Shown piece by piece: positions 44,611 through 53,564 of a stretch of 64,000 nucleotides of DNA. This DNA comes from Paenibacillus pedocola (GTDB lineage Bacteria; Bacillota; Bacilli; Paenibacillales; Paenibacillaceae). Under the pieces are notes generated by a model. It was not told the origin of the DNA. It saw only the letters and a list, made by a program, of their open reading frames with translations, and did no database searches. Position numbers and translations under genes: made by a program. Position 1 is the first letter of the stretch. Each line of letters starts with the position of its first letter. The stretch spans positions 992,001 to 1,056,000 of the forward strand of contig NZ_CP134223.1 of the NCBI RefSeq assembly GCF_031599675.1, written 5' to 3'.

Positions 44611-46550
44611 ACAGTCTCACCCCGCAATTTCTTTTCAGTAGCAATAACTTCTTCAGCCGGTACGTAGAAGCCGTGATCCCGGTCAAAGGACATTGCCGCC
44701 AGCATAATGATTACGCCGACTCCGGCAACGATCGCTGGAATCCACATGCTGAATACGAGGAAGAAGCCCAGGAAGAAGAAGATGACACCCAGGATAAACG
44801 GCTTCCCGGTATTGTTCGGCAAGTGAATCTTAGTGATTTTATCCTCGAACAGCGGCACATTATCCTGCTTGGCTGCCCAGAAGGCATCGCGGGTTTTTAC
44901 GTTTGGCACTATTGCGAAGTTGTAAGCCGGAATCGGACTTGGTGTAGCCCATTCCAGGGTACGTCCATCCCAAGGATCGCTTGTTGTATCTCTTGGCATG
45001 TAGCGTGTACTCCAGTAAATGTTGTAGACCAGGATAACAAAGCCGATTGCGAGACCTACTGCTCCGGCGAAGGACAGCATATTCAGCGGACCGAAGCCAC
45101 TCTCCTCTGAATAGGTGTACATACGGCGGGTCATTCCCATCAGTCCCAGGAAGAAGAGCGGGAAGAAGGTCACGTTAAAGGAAATAATAATCCACCAGAA
45201 AGCATGTTTGCCCAGGCGTTCATTAAGACGGAAGCCGAATACTTTCGGGAACCAGTAATGGAACCCGGCGATAACCGCAAACACTGCGCCTGGAATCAGA
45301 ACGTAGTGGAAATGGGCTACCAGGAACATGGTATTGTGATACTGGTAATCCGCACTGGCCATCGCCAGCATAACGCCGGTTACCCCGCCGATTGTGAAGA
45401 TCGGAATGAAGGCCAGGGTGTATAACATCGGTGTCGTGAAGGTGATTCGCCCTTTACGCAGGGTGAACAGCCAGTTGAATATTTTGACCCCGGTTGGTAC
45501 GGCAATCGCCATCGTAGTGATGGAGAAGAAGCTGTTGACCATAACGCCTTGACCCATGGTGTAGAAATGGTGAGCCCAAACCAGGAAGGACAAAAGCGAG
45601 ATGATGACCATACTGAATACCATTGAGGTATAGCCGTACAGGTTCTTTTTGGAGAAGGTGGCGATAATTTCACTGTAAATCCCGAATGCCGGCAAAATTA
45701 CAATGTAAACCTCCGGATGTCCCCAAACCCAGAACAGGTTAGCCCAGAGCATATCCATCCCGCCGTTGGCCATCGTGAAGAATTGTGAGCCGAACAGACG
45801 GTCAAACATCATCAGGGCAAGTGCTACGGTCAGCACCGGGAAGGCGAAGACGATAATGACGTTGGTGATCAGTACGGACCAGGTGAACATCGGCATTTTC
45901 ATCAGCGTCATGCCTGGTGCGCGCATTTTGAGAATGGTAACAATGAAGTTAACCCCTGTAATCAGTGTTCCGATACCGGAAATCTGTAGTGCAAGGGAGT
46001 AGTAGTTGTTACCAACAGTCGGGCTGAATTCCAGACTCGCCAGCGGGAAGTACGCGGACCAGCCTGCATCCGGTGATCCCCCGATAACGAAGGAAATGTT
46101 AAGCAGCATGGCTCCCATGAAGAACAGCCAGAAGCTGACAGCGTTGAGGCGCGGAAAAGCAACGTCTCTTGCGCCGATTTGCAGCGGAATGATTACGTTC
46201 ATCAGACCGATGATAAAAGGCATGGCCATGAAGAGGATCATAATCAGGCCGTGGGTGGTAAATACCTCGTTATAATGCTGCGCATCGAGGAATTTCATTT
46301 CCGGTGCTGCGGTTTGCAGACGCATCATCATCGCGTCCACGCCGCCTCGGAACAGCATCAGAAGTGCTGCGAGAATATACATGACCCCGATTTTCTTGTG
46401 ATCCACGGTAGTAAGCCATTCACGCCACAGGTATCCCCATTTCTTAAAATAGGTCAACCCGACGAGAATCCCGATGGTAGCGAGTGCGATACTGACCATG
46501 GCTCCGTAAATCAAGGGTTCGCCGTGAACCTTAAATTTGTCTAAATCCAT
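44607..46550 (-). CDS. qoxB: cytochrome aa3 quinol oxidase subunit I
   Basis: A 647-residue catalytic subunit of the proton-pumping menaquinol oxidase, with about 14-15 membrane helices. The low-spin heme ligand lies in TTHGLIMIL. The CuB site is visible as WVWGHPEVYIVILP plus WAHHFYTMG. The heme a3/low-spin histidine pair is in LVAHFHYVLI. It reduces oxygen to water and pumps protons. AAAGGAG lies 9 bp before the ATG. It follows qoxA by 36 bp and overlaps qoxC. It is full length, with all core residues visible. Confidence 0.96.
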   Translation of the reverse strand: MDLDKFKVHGEPLIYGAMVSIALATIGILVGLTYFKKWGYLWREWLTTVDHKKIGVMYILAALLMLFRGGVDAMMMRLQTAAPEMKFLDAQHYNEVFTTHGLIMILFMAMPFIIGLMNVIIPLQIGARDVAFPRLNAVSFWLFFMGAMLLNISFVIGGSPDAGWSAYFPLASLEFSPTVGNNYYSLALQISGIGTLITGVNFIVTILKMRAPGMTLMKMPMFTWSVLITNVIIVFAFPVLTVALALMMFDRLFGSQFFTMANGGMDMLWANLFWVWGHPEVYIVILPAFGIYSEIIATFSKKNLYGYTSMVFSMVIISLLSFLVWAHHFYTMGQGVMVNSFFSITTMAIAVPTGVKIFNWLFTLRKGRITFTTPMLYTLAFIPIFTIGGVTGVMLAMASADYQYHNTMFLVAHFHYVLIPGAVFAVIAGFHYWFPKVFGFRLNERLGKHAFWWIIISFNVTFFPLFFLGLMGMTRRMYTYSEESGFGPLNMLSFAGAVGLAIGFVILVYNIYWSTRYMPRDTTSDPWDGRTLEWATPSPIPAYNFAIVPNVKTRDAFWAAKQDNVPLFEDKITKIHLPNNTGKPFILGVIFFFLGFFLVFSMWIPAIVAGVGVIIMLAAMSFDRDHGFYVPAEEVIATEKKLRGETV

Positions 46551-46586
46551 TAGGGTGGCTCCTTTCAGGTTGTTGCTATTGCATCA

Positions 46587-47594
46587 TTAGTTCGTAGTTT
46601 CTTCAACAGGCGAACTTGGCAGCGGTTCATCGACTTCCGGATTAGGCACACTGTCAAACTCTGTCTGGCTGGATGGTTCCGGAGAAGGATGGATTTCCTT
46701 GTTGTCCTCATGTTCCGTACCGCCGTTCTCCATATCCATTTCCGAGCCGTTTCCGCTCATATGCTCGCTATGGTCACCCGGAGGAGGACTGAACGTCAGA
46801 TGCGTAGAGGAGTAGGTTTTGCGTCCAAGTACTTCGGCGGCAAGCAGACCTTTGAATTCCTCTTCGGTAAGCGCAGGTGCAGTTTCTTTAACTTCCTTCA
46901 CCCAATCCTGGTAATCTTTATCGGTCATTACCAGAGTCTCGAATTCCATATGGGCAAAGCCCTTACCGCTGAAGTTCGAGTTCTTTCCGATATAAGAGCC
47001 CACAGTATCGGCCGAGAGGTTAAGCTCGGTAAGCATATCGCTCATTGCGTATTTTTGACCGGCAAGCTGGGGAACCCAGAAGCTCGTGATTGTCCCGAAG
47101 GAGTACAGTCTGAATTCTACCGCACGGTGAACGGGAATGTTGACGTAGTTAACTGTTTCAATGCCTTCCTCAGGATAGCTGAAATGCCATTTCCAGTTGG
47201 ATGACGAAGCATAAATGACCAGCGGATCCTGATCCTTGTACTCAGAGGCGACATTCTCGACCGCATGAGTGGACTTAACAGTCACAACGGACAGAAAGGC
47301 TACGATGATGATCGGGATGATAATCCAGATAGCCTCAAGAACCTTGTTGCCCTCCTCATGTTCAGGAATGTACCCTTCATTGCTCTTCTTTGCCCGGTAT
47401 TTCACCAGGACGAAGATATATAAGATGTAGACAACTGCGAGGACACCGGCCATCACCAGAATGGAGAGGATGATCGTGTCAGATAAAGTTCGGGCAGCCG
47501 GCCCCTTCGGATTCAGTACGGAAAGCGAACTGCATCCCGGCAGAATAAAGAGCAGGCTTAGAAACAAAGCGTATAACGGTCCCTTTTTTTTCAT
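46587..47594 (-). CDS. qoxA: cytochrome aa3 quinol oxidase subunit II
   Basis: A 335-residue lipoprotein (lipobox LPGC, Cys21) with two membrane helices and an extracytoplasmic cupredoxin domain. The CuA ligands of cytochrome c oxidases are not seen, as expected for a quinol oxidase. The segment ASSNWKWHFSYPEEGI and FWVPQLAGQKYAM match QoxA/CyoA. The last 65 residues form an acidic tail rich in His, Met, Glu and Pro (HSEHMSGNGSEMDMENGG), longer than in many relatives. GAAGGAAGGAG precedes the ATG. It is the first gene of qoxABCD. Confidence 0.95.
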   Translation of the reverse strand: MKKKGPLYALFLSLLFILPGCSSLSVLNPKGPAARTLSDTIILSILVMAGVLAVVYILYIFVLVKYRAKKSNEGYIPEHEEGNKVLEAIWIIIPIIIVAFLSVVTVKSTHAVENVASEYKDQDPLVIYASSSNWKWHFSYPEEGIETVNYVNIPVHRAVEFRLYSFGTITSFWVPQLAGQKYAMSDMLTELNLSADTVGSYIGKNSNFSGKGFAHMEFETLVMTDKDYQDWVKEVKETAPALTEEEFKGLLAAEVLGRKTYSSTHLTFSPPPGDHSEHMSGNGSEMDMENGGTEHEDNKEIHPSPEPSSQTEFDSVPNPEVDEPLPSSPVEETTN

Positions 47595-47840
47595 ATAGAA
47601 CTCCTTCCTTCAATACTTCTTTTCATTAGCCGTTCGATGGCTGGCAAAGCTTAACCTGTATCTATAGTAAGAATTACTTACCCTAATTGCAAAATACATA
47701 TTTTAACATAATATCTATTATCGACCTTAATAATGGCGATAAAGTTAAATATCTGTGATCAATTTGTTACAAGTGCGGTTAGGTATGACAAAGATCACTG
47801 TAGCAACGGGCTTTAAGCTGATTTTAAGGAAGTTCAAAAT

Positions 47841-47858
47841 TTGTTCAAACATTCACAA
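47841..47858 (-). promoter_or_regulatory. Rex-like operator candidate upstream of qoxA
   Basis: TTGTTCAAACATTCACAA resembles the Rex box TTGTGAA-N4-TTCACAA, with a perfect right half and a weaker left half. It lies about 247 bp before qoxA within the 515-bp gap 47595-48109. The rest of that gap is AT-rich, contains no other recognised element, and must hold the promoters of qox and of the deacetylase gene. Confidence 0.3.
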
Positions 47859-48109
47859 ATGTTGCTAATTTCGTCACAATTATAATGTGTAAAAAGGATG
47901 CCTTTTAACCGCTTTTTTTGTTGATGTGACAGCATTCGACGAATTATTAGGAAACTCTGCCTTTTTGAATGAGAAGGGCTTGCTATGTCTTATATCACAG
48001 TCCGAAAAAGTAACAATAATTTATGGATTGGGTTACAATCTCTCAAATTACGTTATATCTATGTATGATAGAGTTAGAGGTAAATATACATAGATTGGAG
48101 ATTCTGCTC

Positions 48110-49246
48110 GTGCCTATGAAAAAAGTAATGGCTTTATTGATGACATTATTCTTATGTTTTGGGATTCTGCAAACCACAGCTAAGGCTGCGGGGGCAGGTT
48201 CAGTCTTGAAGCTGGGAGTCAACGATACCTTGACTGAAATCGAAGCTGTATCCGTCAAAGACACTTATTATGTTCCGCTCCGTGCGCTGTCAGCAGAACT
48301 GAAATGGACCATTACCGGTCTGCAGGAAGGAATTGCAGTTGCGGCCGGAGATCATTCGGTTCAGCTGCTTAACAATGACGGGGGACTTCAGCTTCCGGAC
48401 GGAACCGTTGCTGCGATGAGCACCTTCCTGCAGGACGGCAAGCTGATGGTGCCTCTGCGGATCAGCACCTACCTCGGGTATAGCTTAACCTTTCAGCCGG
48501 ATAAATATTTACTTCGGGTACGGGATGCTGCGGCGCTGCTGAGCGACGAGGAATACTTTGTTCAATATAAAGACAAGCTGAAACCGCAGGCCGCCAGCGG
48601 AACTGCTTCTGCTGGTACGTCAGAGGCCAAGGGGCGGACCCTGTATCTTACGTTTGATGACGGACCGTCGGCAACGACCTCTGAGCTGCTGGGTATACTG
48701 GATAAATATGATGCGAAGGCGACCTTCTTTATGCTGGGGCTGAACATGAACCGTTATCCTTCCCAGGTGAAACAGATTGTGAAGGCGGGCTACGGGCTTG
48801 GACTGCACGGAATGACTCACCGTAAGGAGGAATTTTATGCATCTCCGGCTGCTGCACTGGCTGAGATGGCGGGAGACAATGCGGTGCTGAAGAAGATCAG
48901 CGGAGCGGAAACGTCACTGATCCGGCCGCCATACGGAAGCAAACCCTATTTCACACAAGCCTTCAGGGACAAGGTGTTGACCCAGGGTTATCATTTATGG
49001 GACTGGAATGTCGACTCGGAAGACTGGAAGTACAAGGAAGACAGCGGCAAAATCTATGCTTCCGTCATGAGCCAGGTGCACAAACTGCAGAAATCGCAGA
49101 CGAATCCGGTCATATTGATGCATGACCAGAAGGCGACGCTTAAAGTGCTGCCGCGTCTTTTGGAGACCTTCAAGAAGGAAGGATACAGCTTTGCGATTAT
49201 CACTAAGGATATTAAACCGCTGAATTTCTGGAAGGATGAGCGTTAA
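48110..49246 (+). CDS. polysaccharide deacetylase with copper-amine-oxidase-like N-domain
   Basis: A 378-residue exported enzyme. A signal peptide (residues about 3-28) precedes a copper-amine-oxidase-like N-terminal domain (about 35-145; VPLRALSAEL and VPLRISTYLG). A NodB deacetylase domain follows: motif 1 TFDDGPS, motif 2 LHGMTH, motif 3 RPPYGS, the DWNVDSEDW block, and motif 5 ILMHD. It should remove acetyl groups from peptidoglycan or another wall glycan. The GTG at 48110 is preferred because GGAG lies 9 bp upstream; ATG 48116 is the alternative. It is monocistronic, divergent from qox, with a terminator 20 bp downstream. Confidence 0.9.
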   Translation: MPMKKVMALLMTLFLCFGILQTTAKAAGAGSVLKLGVNDTLTEIEAVSVKDTYYVPLRALSAELKWTITGLQEGIAVAAGDHSVQLLNNDGGLQLPDGTVAAMSTFLQDGKLMVPLRISTYLGYSLTFQPDKYLLRVRDAAALLSDEEYFVQYKDKLKPQAASGTASAGTSEAKGRTLYLTFDDGPSATTSELLGILDKYDAKATFFMLGLNMNRYPSQVKQIVKAGYGLGLHGMTHRKEEFYASPAAALAEMAGDNAVLKKISGAETSLIRPPYGSKPYFTQAFRDKVLTQGYHLWDWNVDSEDWKYKEDSGKIYASVMSQVHKLQKSQTNPVILMHDQKATLKVLPRLLETFKKEGYSFAIITKDIKPLNFWKDER

Positions 49247-49265
49247 TCAGGAAGCAGCAGTGGAA

Positions 49266-49307
49266 ACAGCGGCTGGCGGAAGTAATTCTGCCGGCCGCTG
49301 TTTTTTT
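49266..49307 (+). terminator. terminator of the deacetylase gene
   Basis: ACAGCGGCTGGCGGAA and TTCTGCCGGCCGCTGT pair with few mismatches around a 4-base loop and are followed by seven T. Confidence 0.9.
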
Positions 49308-49371
49308 GCGGAGAAAGGTTAAGACCCTTACGGCCATCCCATAATGGAACAATCTCAAGTTAATCTATATA

Positions 49372-49989
49372 TCAGCCATACAGATACTTAACGAGCATAT
49401 TGACGAGCTCTGTCTTCAGACGCTCAGGCGAAACCCGGTGCGGAGAGAAGGCGATTACATCCACAATGGCGCTTACGGACTCGAATACAAGGATGGCTGC
49501 CGCTTCCAGGTCGGTAACCTTCAGCTCATCCATCCCCATCTGGAGATACTGCAGCGTTCTGACGCGGCCCACTTCATACTGTGCGTCCATCTGCCGCTTA
49601 ATATCTTCATCGCTGAGATACATGATCGACAGCTCTTTGTGGAAACCGGTATAGACCTCATGTGACAACAGGAGGCTGTCCACGAGATGTGTGAGCAGAG
49701 TGTGTTTGTCCATATTGTGGAAATTAATTTCAGCCATGGAAGCATCAATCCGTTCCAGTAAAACCTCGCTATACCCCGTTAGCACTTCCATAAATACAGC
49801 CCGCTTATCAATGAAGTAAGAATAAAAACTGCCTGTAGATACTCCTGCCGCGGCGGCTATTTGCTTGGTATTGGTCTGGTGGTAACCCTTCTCTGAAAAA
49901 AGCTTCATAGCGGCTTGAATGATCGCCTGTTTGGTTCTGATGCTGCGGTCCTGCTGCGGTGTTCTGATCTTATCTTCCGTATCACCCAT
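49372..49989 (-). CDS. TetR/AcrR family transcriptional regulator
   Basis: A 205-residue repressor-type regulator. The N-terminal helix-turn-helix (about residues 18-64) shows the TetR signature KQIAAAAGVSTGSFYSYF. The helical C-terminus should bind an inducer. It is divergent from an MFS drug-efflux gene. Three near-identical palindromes (ATGAACTATAGTTCA type) lie between the two genes, one inside the MFS promoter, so it very probably represses the exporter and perhaps itself. The inducer is unknown. The ATG is preceded by AAGGGGG. Confidence 0.93.
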   Translation of the reverse strand: MGDTEDKIRTPQQDRSIRTKQAIIQAAMKLFSEKGYHQTNTKQIAAAAGVSTGSFYSYFIDKRAVFMEVLTGYSEVLLERIDASMAEINFHNMDKHTLLTHLVDSLLLSHEVYTGFHKELSIMYLSDEDIKRQMDAQYEVGRVRTLQYLQMGMDELKVTDLEAAAILVFESVSAIVDVIAFSPHRVSPERLKTELVNMLVKYLYG

Positions 49990-50050
49990 GTGTTAAGGTC
50001 CCCCTTATATACCCGATTGTAGAGGAGAGCATTTTTACTGTCAATAAAAG

Positions 50051-50127
50051 ATGAACTAAAGTTCATTTTAAATATTGACAAACATGAACTATGGTTCATA
50101 TAATCTAAAATATGAACTATAGTTCAG
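50051..50127. promoter_or_regulatory. three TetR operator palindromes
   Basis: ATGAACTAAAGTTCAT (50051-50066), ATGAACTATGGTTCAT (50084-50099) and ATGAACTATAGTTCAG (50112-50127) share the core TGAACT-N2-GTTCA. Their starts are 33 and 28 bp apart. The middle copy lies between the -35 and -10 of the exporter promoter. Confidence 0.85.
50075..50104 (+). promoter_or_regulatory. promoter of the MFS efflux gene
   Basis: TTGACA (50075-50080) and TATAAT (50099-50104) are separated by 18 bp. The spacer is filled by the second operator palindrome, which explains repression by the divergent TetR protein. Confidence 0.85.
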
Positions 50128-50154
50128 ATTATAAAGGGAGTGATGAGGTTGAGT

Positions 50155-51840
50155 ATGCGTGTGCGGCGGATTTTTTCTTTTACTGCAATTGTCCTCGGTT
50201 TTTTTATGGCACTGCTGGATACCACGATTATTAATATTGCCTTACCGGAGATGACGCGTCATTTCGGGGGAACCGTTTCGCAAATTTCCTGGATAATGAA
50301 CGGGTACAATCTGGCGTTTGCCGTGTTTATTCTGACGGCATCACGGCTGGCTGACCAATTCGGGCGTAAGCGGGTATTTTTGATCGGTGTTTTGCTGTTC
50401 ACGGTTACTTCATTGCTTGCCGGTCTGGCTCCCTCACTGGGAATTCTGATCCTGCTTCGTGTTCTCCAGGGCCTGGCGGGGGCGGTTATTGTTCCTGTTA
50501 CCATCCCGCTGACCACGACTACTTTCCCCAAAGAAATGCATGGCCTAATTATCGGCATCTGGGGAGCTGTGTCGGGTGTTGCTGCTGCAAGCGGTCCGGC
50601 ACTTGGCGGCATAATCACCCAGCAGCTCAACTGGCAGTGGATCTTTTTTGTCAACGTCCCGCTTGGAGTGCTGAGCCTTGTGCTGACAGCGCTGTTCATC
50701 AAGGAATCCCGCGATGACTCTGCGGGCAGGTCCATCGATTATGGCGGAACACTGGGAATCACCGGAGCGATGTTCTTCATCACCTATGCGTTAATCAAAG
50801 TCCAGAGCTATGGCTGGAATTCCCGGGTAATTCTGCTGCTGCTGGCACTGGGTATAGTGTTCCTGATATTCTTTTTCTTCTCACAGCGGAAAGGAAGGGA
50901 GCCGATGCTGCCGCTCTCGCTGCTGCGGATCCGCACCTTTAACGGTGCATCGCTGACTATGATTATCGTAGGGGCGGCGCTGATGAATATCTCGCTGCTG
51001 ACCAGCTTCTTCCTGACCAGGATGATGGGAATGACGGAGCTGAAAGCGGGTCTTGTTCTCTCAATGATTGCAGTGGGCTCCATTGCCAGCTCGGCCATAT
51101 CCGGGCCGCTATCCGCTAAATACGGGAGCCACCTGTTCGCTGCGGGGGGTGTGCTCTTGATGGCTGGTGCCGCCTATTCCTTAAGCGGACTGCAGGCAGA
51201 TTCGGCGCTGGCCGATGTATTGGTCCGCTTAGTCGCCATGGGACTGGGAACTGGCCTTACGATGGCGCCCGTGATGTCTTCCGCAGTCCGGAACGTTCCT
51301 GAAGAAAAGGTGGGAATTGCTTCGGGCGTCACGAATATGAGCAAGGCGCTGGGCAGTGTAATCGGCGTAGCAATTATCGTAACAGTGCTGCAGCAGCAAA
51401 CGGACAATAACCTGCACACAGCCGGGAGCCGTGCGGTGCAGACGGTGCAGGAGGATCAGGTGCTGCAGCCGTTTATTAAACCGGTGCTGATTGCCGCAGT
51501 TACCTCGCTCGGGCAAGGAAAACAAGCCACAGACGGGAAGGCGGACGGCGATGAAGTATTCACGGATGTGATGGCGAAGACCAGGCTTGCCGCTGCCACG
51601 CTGAGTCCTGCGGAACAGCAGGCATTTGCGGCGGACAGCGGGAATCAGTTCCGCGAAGCCGGGCAGCTGCTGTCACAAGCTGCAGCAGGTTTGCAGGGGG
51701 CGGCTGTTGATGCCTTCAGCCGGACGTTTGTTTTTGCAAGTCTGCTGATGCTTCCCGGGATTCTCTTTGCGCTGCTAAGCGACAAGCGGCCGAAGAGGCA
51801 GAAGGAGACCGTGCTTGAGGCGGAAAGCTCTGCTATTTGA
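50155..51840 (+). CDS. DHA2-family (EmrB/QacA) MFS efflux transporter
   Basis: A 561-residue inner-membrane drug/proton antiporter with about 14 helices. The first helix carries the DHA2 motif LDTTIINIALPEM. Loop 2-3 reads ADQFGRKRVF. The helix 5 motif appears as GAVSGVAAASGPALGGI. A hydrophilic insert of about 110 residues (about 425-535), rich in Gln and Ala, precedes the last helix. The start codon is uncertain: ATG 50155 has GAGG 6 bp upstream, while TTG 50149 and ATG 50143 are alternatives. It is controlled by the divergent TetR regulator. The substrate is unknown; such pairs commonly export cationic dyes, antibiotics or detergents. Confidence 0.9.
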   Translation: MRVRRIFSFTAIVLGFFMALLDTTIINIALPEMTRHFGGTVSQISWIMNGYNLAFAVFILTASRLADQFGRKRVFLIGVLLFTVTSLLAGLAPSLGILILLRVLQGLAGAVIVPVTIPLTTTTFPKEMHGLIIGIWGAVSGVAAASGPALGGIITQQLNWQWIFFVNVPLGVLSLVLTALFIKESRDDSAGRSIDYGGTLGITGAMFFITYALIKVQSYGWNSRVILLLLALGIVFLIFFFFSQRKGREPMLPLSLLRIRTFNGASLTMIIVGAALMNISLLTSFFLTRMMGMTELKAGLVLSMIAVGSIASSAISGPLSAKYGSHLFAAGGVLLMAGAAYSLSGLQADSALADVLVRLVAMGLGTGLTMAPVMSSAVRNVPEEKVGIASGVTNMSKALGSVIGVAIIVTVLQQQTDNNLHTAGSRAVQTVQEDQVLQPFIKPVLIAAVTSLGQGKQATDGKADGDEVFTDVMAKTRLAAATLSPAEQQAFAADSGNQFREAGQLLSQAAAGLQGAAVDAFSRTFVFASLLMLPGILFALLSDKRPKRQKETVLEAESSAI

Positions 51841-51916
51841 GCCGTATACACCAGTAGCAGCAGCCTGTTTATCCGCATAGAATTCTATTAGGATTCTATA
51901 GCCGGGGTGAATACGG

Positions 51917-53041
51917 ATGCCACACACAATAGGAAGATCGCCGAGAGAAGACGGTTATCGTATGCCGGGTGAATATGAGCCTCATGCCGGCACCTGGATG
52001 CTCTGGCCTACCCGCACCGACACTTGGAGGCTGGGGGCTAAGCCGGCACAGGATGCTTTTGTAGCCGTAGCTGCGGCAATTGCCGAATTTGAGCCGGTAA
52101 CGATAGGCGTTGTCTCCGGCCAGTATGAGCATGTACGCTCACGGATGCCGGAGTCCGTCCGGGTAGTTGAGATTTCTTCCAATGATGCCTGGATGCGGGA
52201 TATCGGCCCGACCTTTGTCGTGAACCGGGAGGGTGGCGTAAGGGGAATTGACTGGGGTTTTAACGCTTGGGGCGGACTAAACGGAGGGCTGTATTTCCCG
52301 TGGGATCAGGACCTGCTGGTGAAACAAAAAGTGCTGGAGATCGAGCGTCTGGACCGCTATGATCTTCAGCATTTTATTTTGGAGGGCGGATCGGTTCATG
52401 TGGACGGGGAAGGTACGCTTATCACTACAGAGCAGTGTCTGCTGCACAAAAACCGCAACCCGCAGCTGACGAAATCGCAGATCGAAGCTGTGCTGCGTAA
52501 TTCCCTGAATATCGACAAAATTATCTGGCTCCCGCGCGGCATGGTTCATGATGAAACCGATGGGCATATCGATGAGGTTGCGGCGTTTGTGAGACCTGGC
52601 GTCGTTGTCATGAGCTGGACGGACAACCGGCGGGATCCGCAGTATGAGGTGCTGAATGAGGCCTATAAACACTTGAGCCGGGCAACGGACGCACAGGGAC
52701 GCAGGCTTGAAATCCATAAGCTGCACCTCCCGCAGCCCCTGGCAATTACCGGTGAGGAAGCAGGCCGGATTGACCGGGCCAGTCATAGCTATAACCGCAG
52801 AGCGGGAACCCTTTTAGCCGCCACCTATGTAAATTTCTATATCTGCAACGGGGGAGTCATTATGCCCGGCTTCGGGGACAGCAATGACGCCGGGGCTTAT
52901 TCCATGCTTAGCAGGCTGTTTCCGGAGCGGAAGGTCGTGCAGATTAATACAAGGGAAATCGCCCTCGGCGGCGGCAATATTCACTGCATTACCCAGCAGC
53001 AGCCCAAAGGGCAGCGGATTAAATATAACCTGGCCCGATAA
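51917..53041 (+). CDS. aguA: agmatine deiminase
   Basis: A 374-residue enzyme of the peptidyl-arginine-deiminase superfamily, converting agmatine to N-carbamoylputrescine for putrescine synthesis. Diagnostic blocks are the N-terminal MPGEYEPHAGTWMLWPTR, the NDAWMRDIGPTFVVN loop, the GGSVHVDGEGT block, and the catalytic Cys near residue 357 in GGGNIHCITQQQ. No partner aguB gene is adjacent, so it is a single-gene unit here. GGGGTG precedes the ATG. A terminator hairpin follows. Confidence 0.95.
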   Translation: MPHTIGRSPREDGYRMPGEYEPHAGTWMLWPTRTDTWRLGAKPAQDAFVAVAAAIAEFEPVTIGVVSGQYEHVRSRMPESVRVVEISSNDAWMRDIGPTFVVNREGGVRGIDWGFNAWGGLNGGLYFPWDQDLLVKQKVLEIERLDRYDLQHFILEGGSVHVDGEGTLITTEQCLLHKNRNPQLTKSQIEAVLRNSLNIDKIIWLPRGMVHDETDGHIDEVAAFVRPGVVVMSWTDNRRDPQYEVLNEAYKHLSRATDAQGRRLEIHKLHLPQPLAITGEEAGRIDRASHSYNRRAGTLLAATYVNFYICNGGVIMPGFGDSNDAGAYSMLSRLFPERKVVQINTREIALGGGNIHCITQQQPKGQRIKYNLAR

Positions 53042-53050
53042 TAGGCTACC

Positions 53051-53088
53051 GAAACGGCTCTCCGGCAAAGGAGGAAGGCCGTTTCTTT
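53051..53088 (+). terminator. terminator after aguA
   Basis: GAAACGGC (53051-53058) pairs with GCCGTTTC (53078-53085) around a 19-base loop and is followed by TTTAT. It ends the aguA transcript just before the promoter of the GntR operon. Confidence 0.65.
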
Positions 53089-53091
53089 ATG

Positions 53092-53133
53092 TTGACAATA
53101 GCATCTAACTGTACTAATAATAGTAGTACAGTT
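53092..53133 (+). promoter_or_regulatory. promoter with GntR (YtrA-type) operator
   Basis: TTGACA (53092-53097) and a -10-like TAATAA (53115-53120) are spaced by 17 bp. A perfect 10-bp inverted repeat AACTGTACTA / TAGTACAGTT (53107-53116 and 53124-53133), with a 7-bp centre, overlaps the -10. It is a likely autoregulatory operator of the GntR protein encoded 45 bp downstream. Confidence 0.8.
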
Positions 53134-53177
53134 AATACACCTGAGAGAACTGCTATGCAATGGAAAGGAGGATGCTT

Positions 53178-53564
53178 ATGTTCGAACTGGACGTTCGCAG
53201 CCGCAAGCCGATTTACGAGCAGCTGACGGGTAAGATCAAAGAGATGATTATGCATGGGATTCTCCGGGCGGATGAACAGCTTCCGTCGGTAAGAACGTTA
53301 TCTTCACAGCTAACAGTCAATCCGAATACGATTCAGAAGGCTTACCGGGAGCTGGAGCGTGAAGAGTATATCTATTCTCTGCCGGGCAAGGGAAGCTTCG
53401 TGGCTCCGCTGCGGCAGGAACGGAATGAGAGCAAGAGGGCGGAGCTGCGCGGGGAGCTGCTGCGGCTGATGGCGGAGGCCGTATATCTTGGATTCACCGA
53501 AAATGAGATCAGCACATTGTACCGTCAGGTTCTGGAGCAGAGAGAGGGGGAGAAGCATGATTGA
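53178..53564 (+). CDS. GntR-family transcriptional regulator, YtrA type
   Basis: A 128-residue regulator made of a winged helix-turn-helix of the GntR class (SRKPIYEQLTGKIKEMIMHG, then TLSSQLTVNPNTIQKAYREL) and a short C-terminal dimerisation helix. This is the YtrA subfamily layout, which lacks a large ligand domain. The start at 53178 follows AAAGGAGG by 6 bp. Its stop overlaps the ABC ATPase start by 8 bp. It lies behind a promoter with a matching palindrome, so it probably represses its own operon. YtrA operons in Firmicutes often respond to cell-envelope antibiotics; that applies here only by analogy. Confidence 0.92.
   Translation: MFELDVRSRKPIYEQLTGKIKEMIMHGILRADEQLPSVRTLSSQLTVNPNTIQKAYRELEREEYIYSLPGKGSFVAPLRQERNESKRAELRGELLRLMAEAVYLGFTENEISTLYRQVLEQREGEKHD

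Noticed and set aside
47754..47772. CRP/FNR-like half sites (TGTGATCAATTTGTTACA) upstream of qoxA
   Set aside because: Half-site spacing and sequence deviate from the consensus, and no second line of support is visible.
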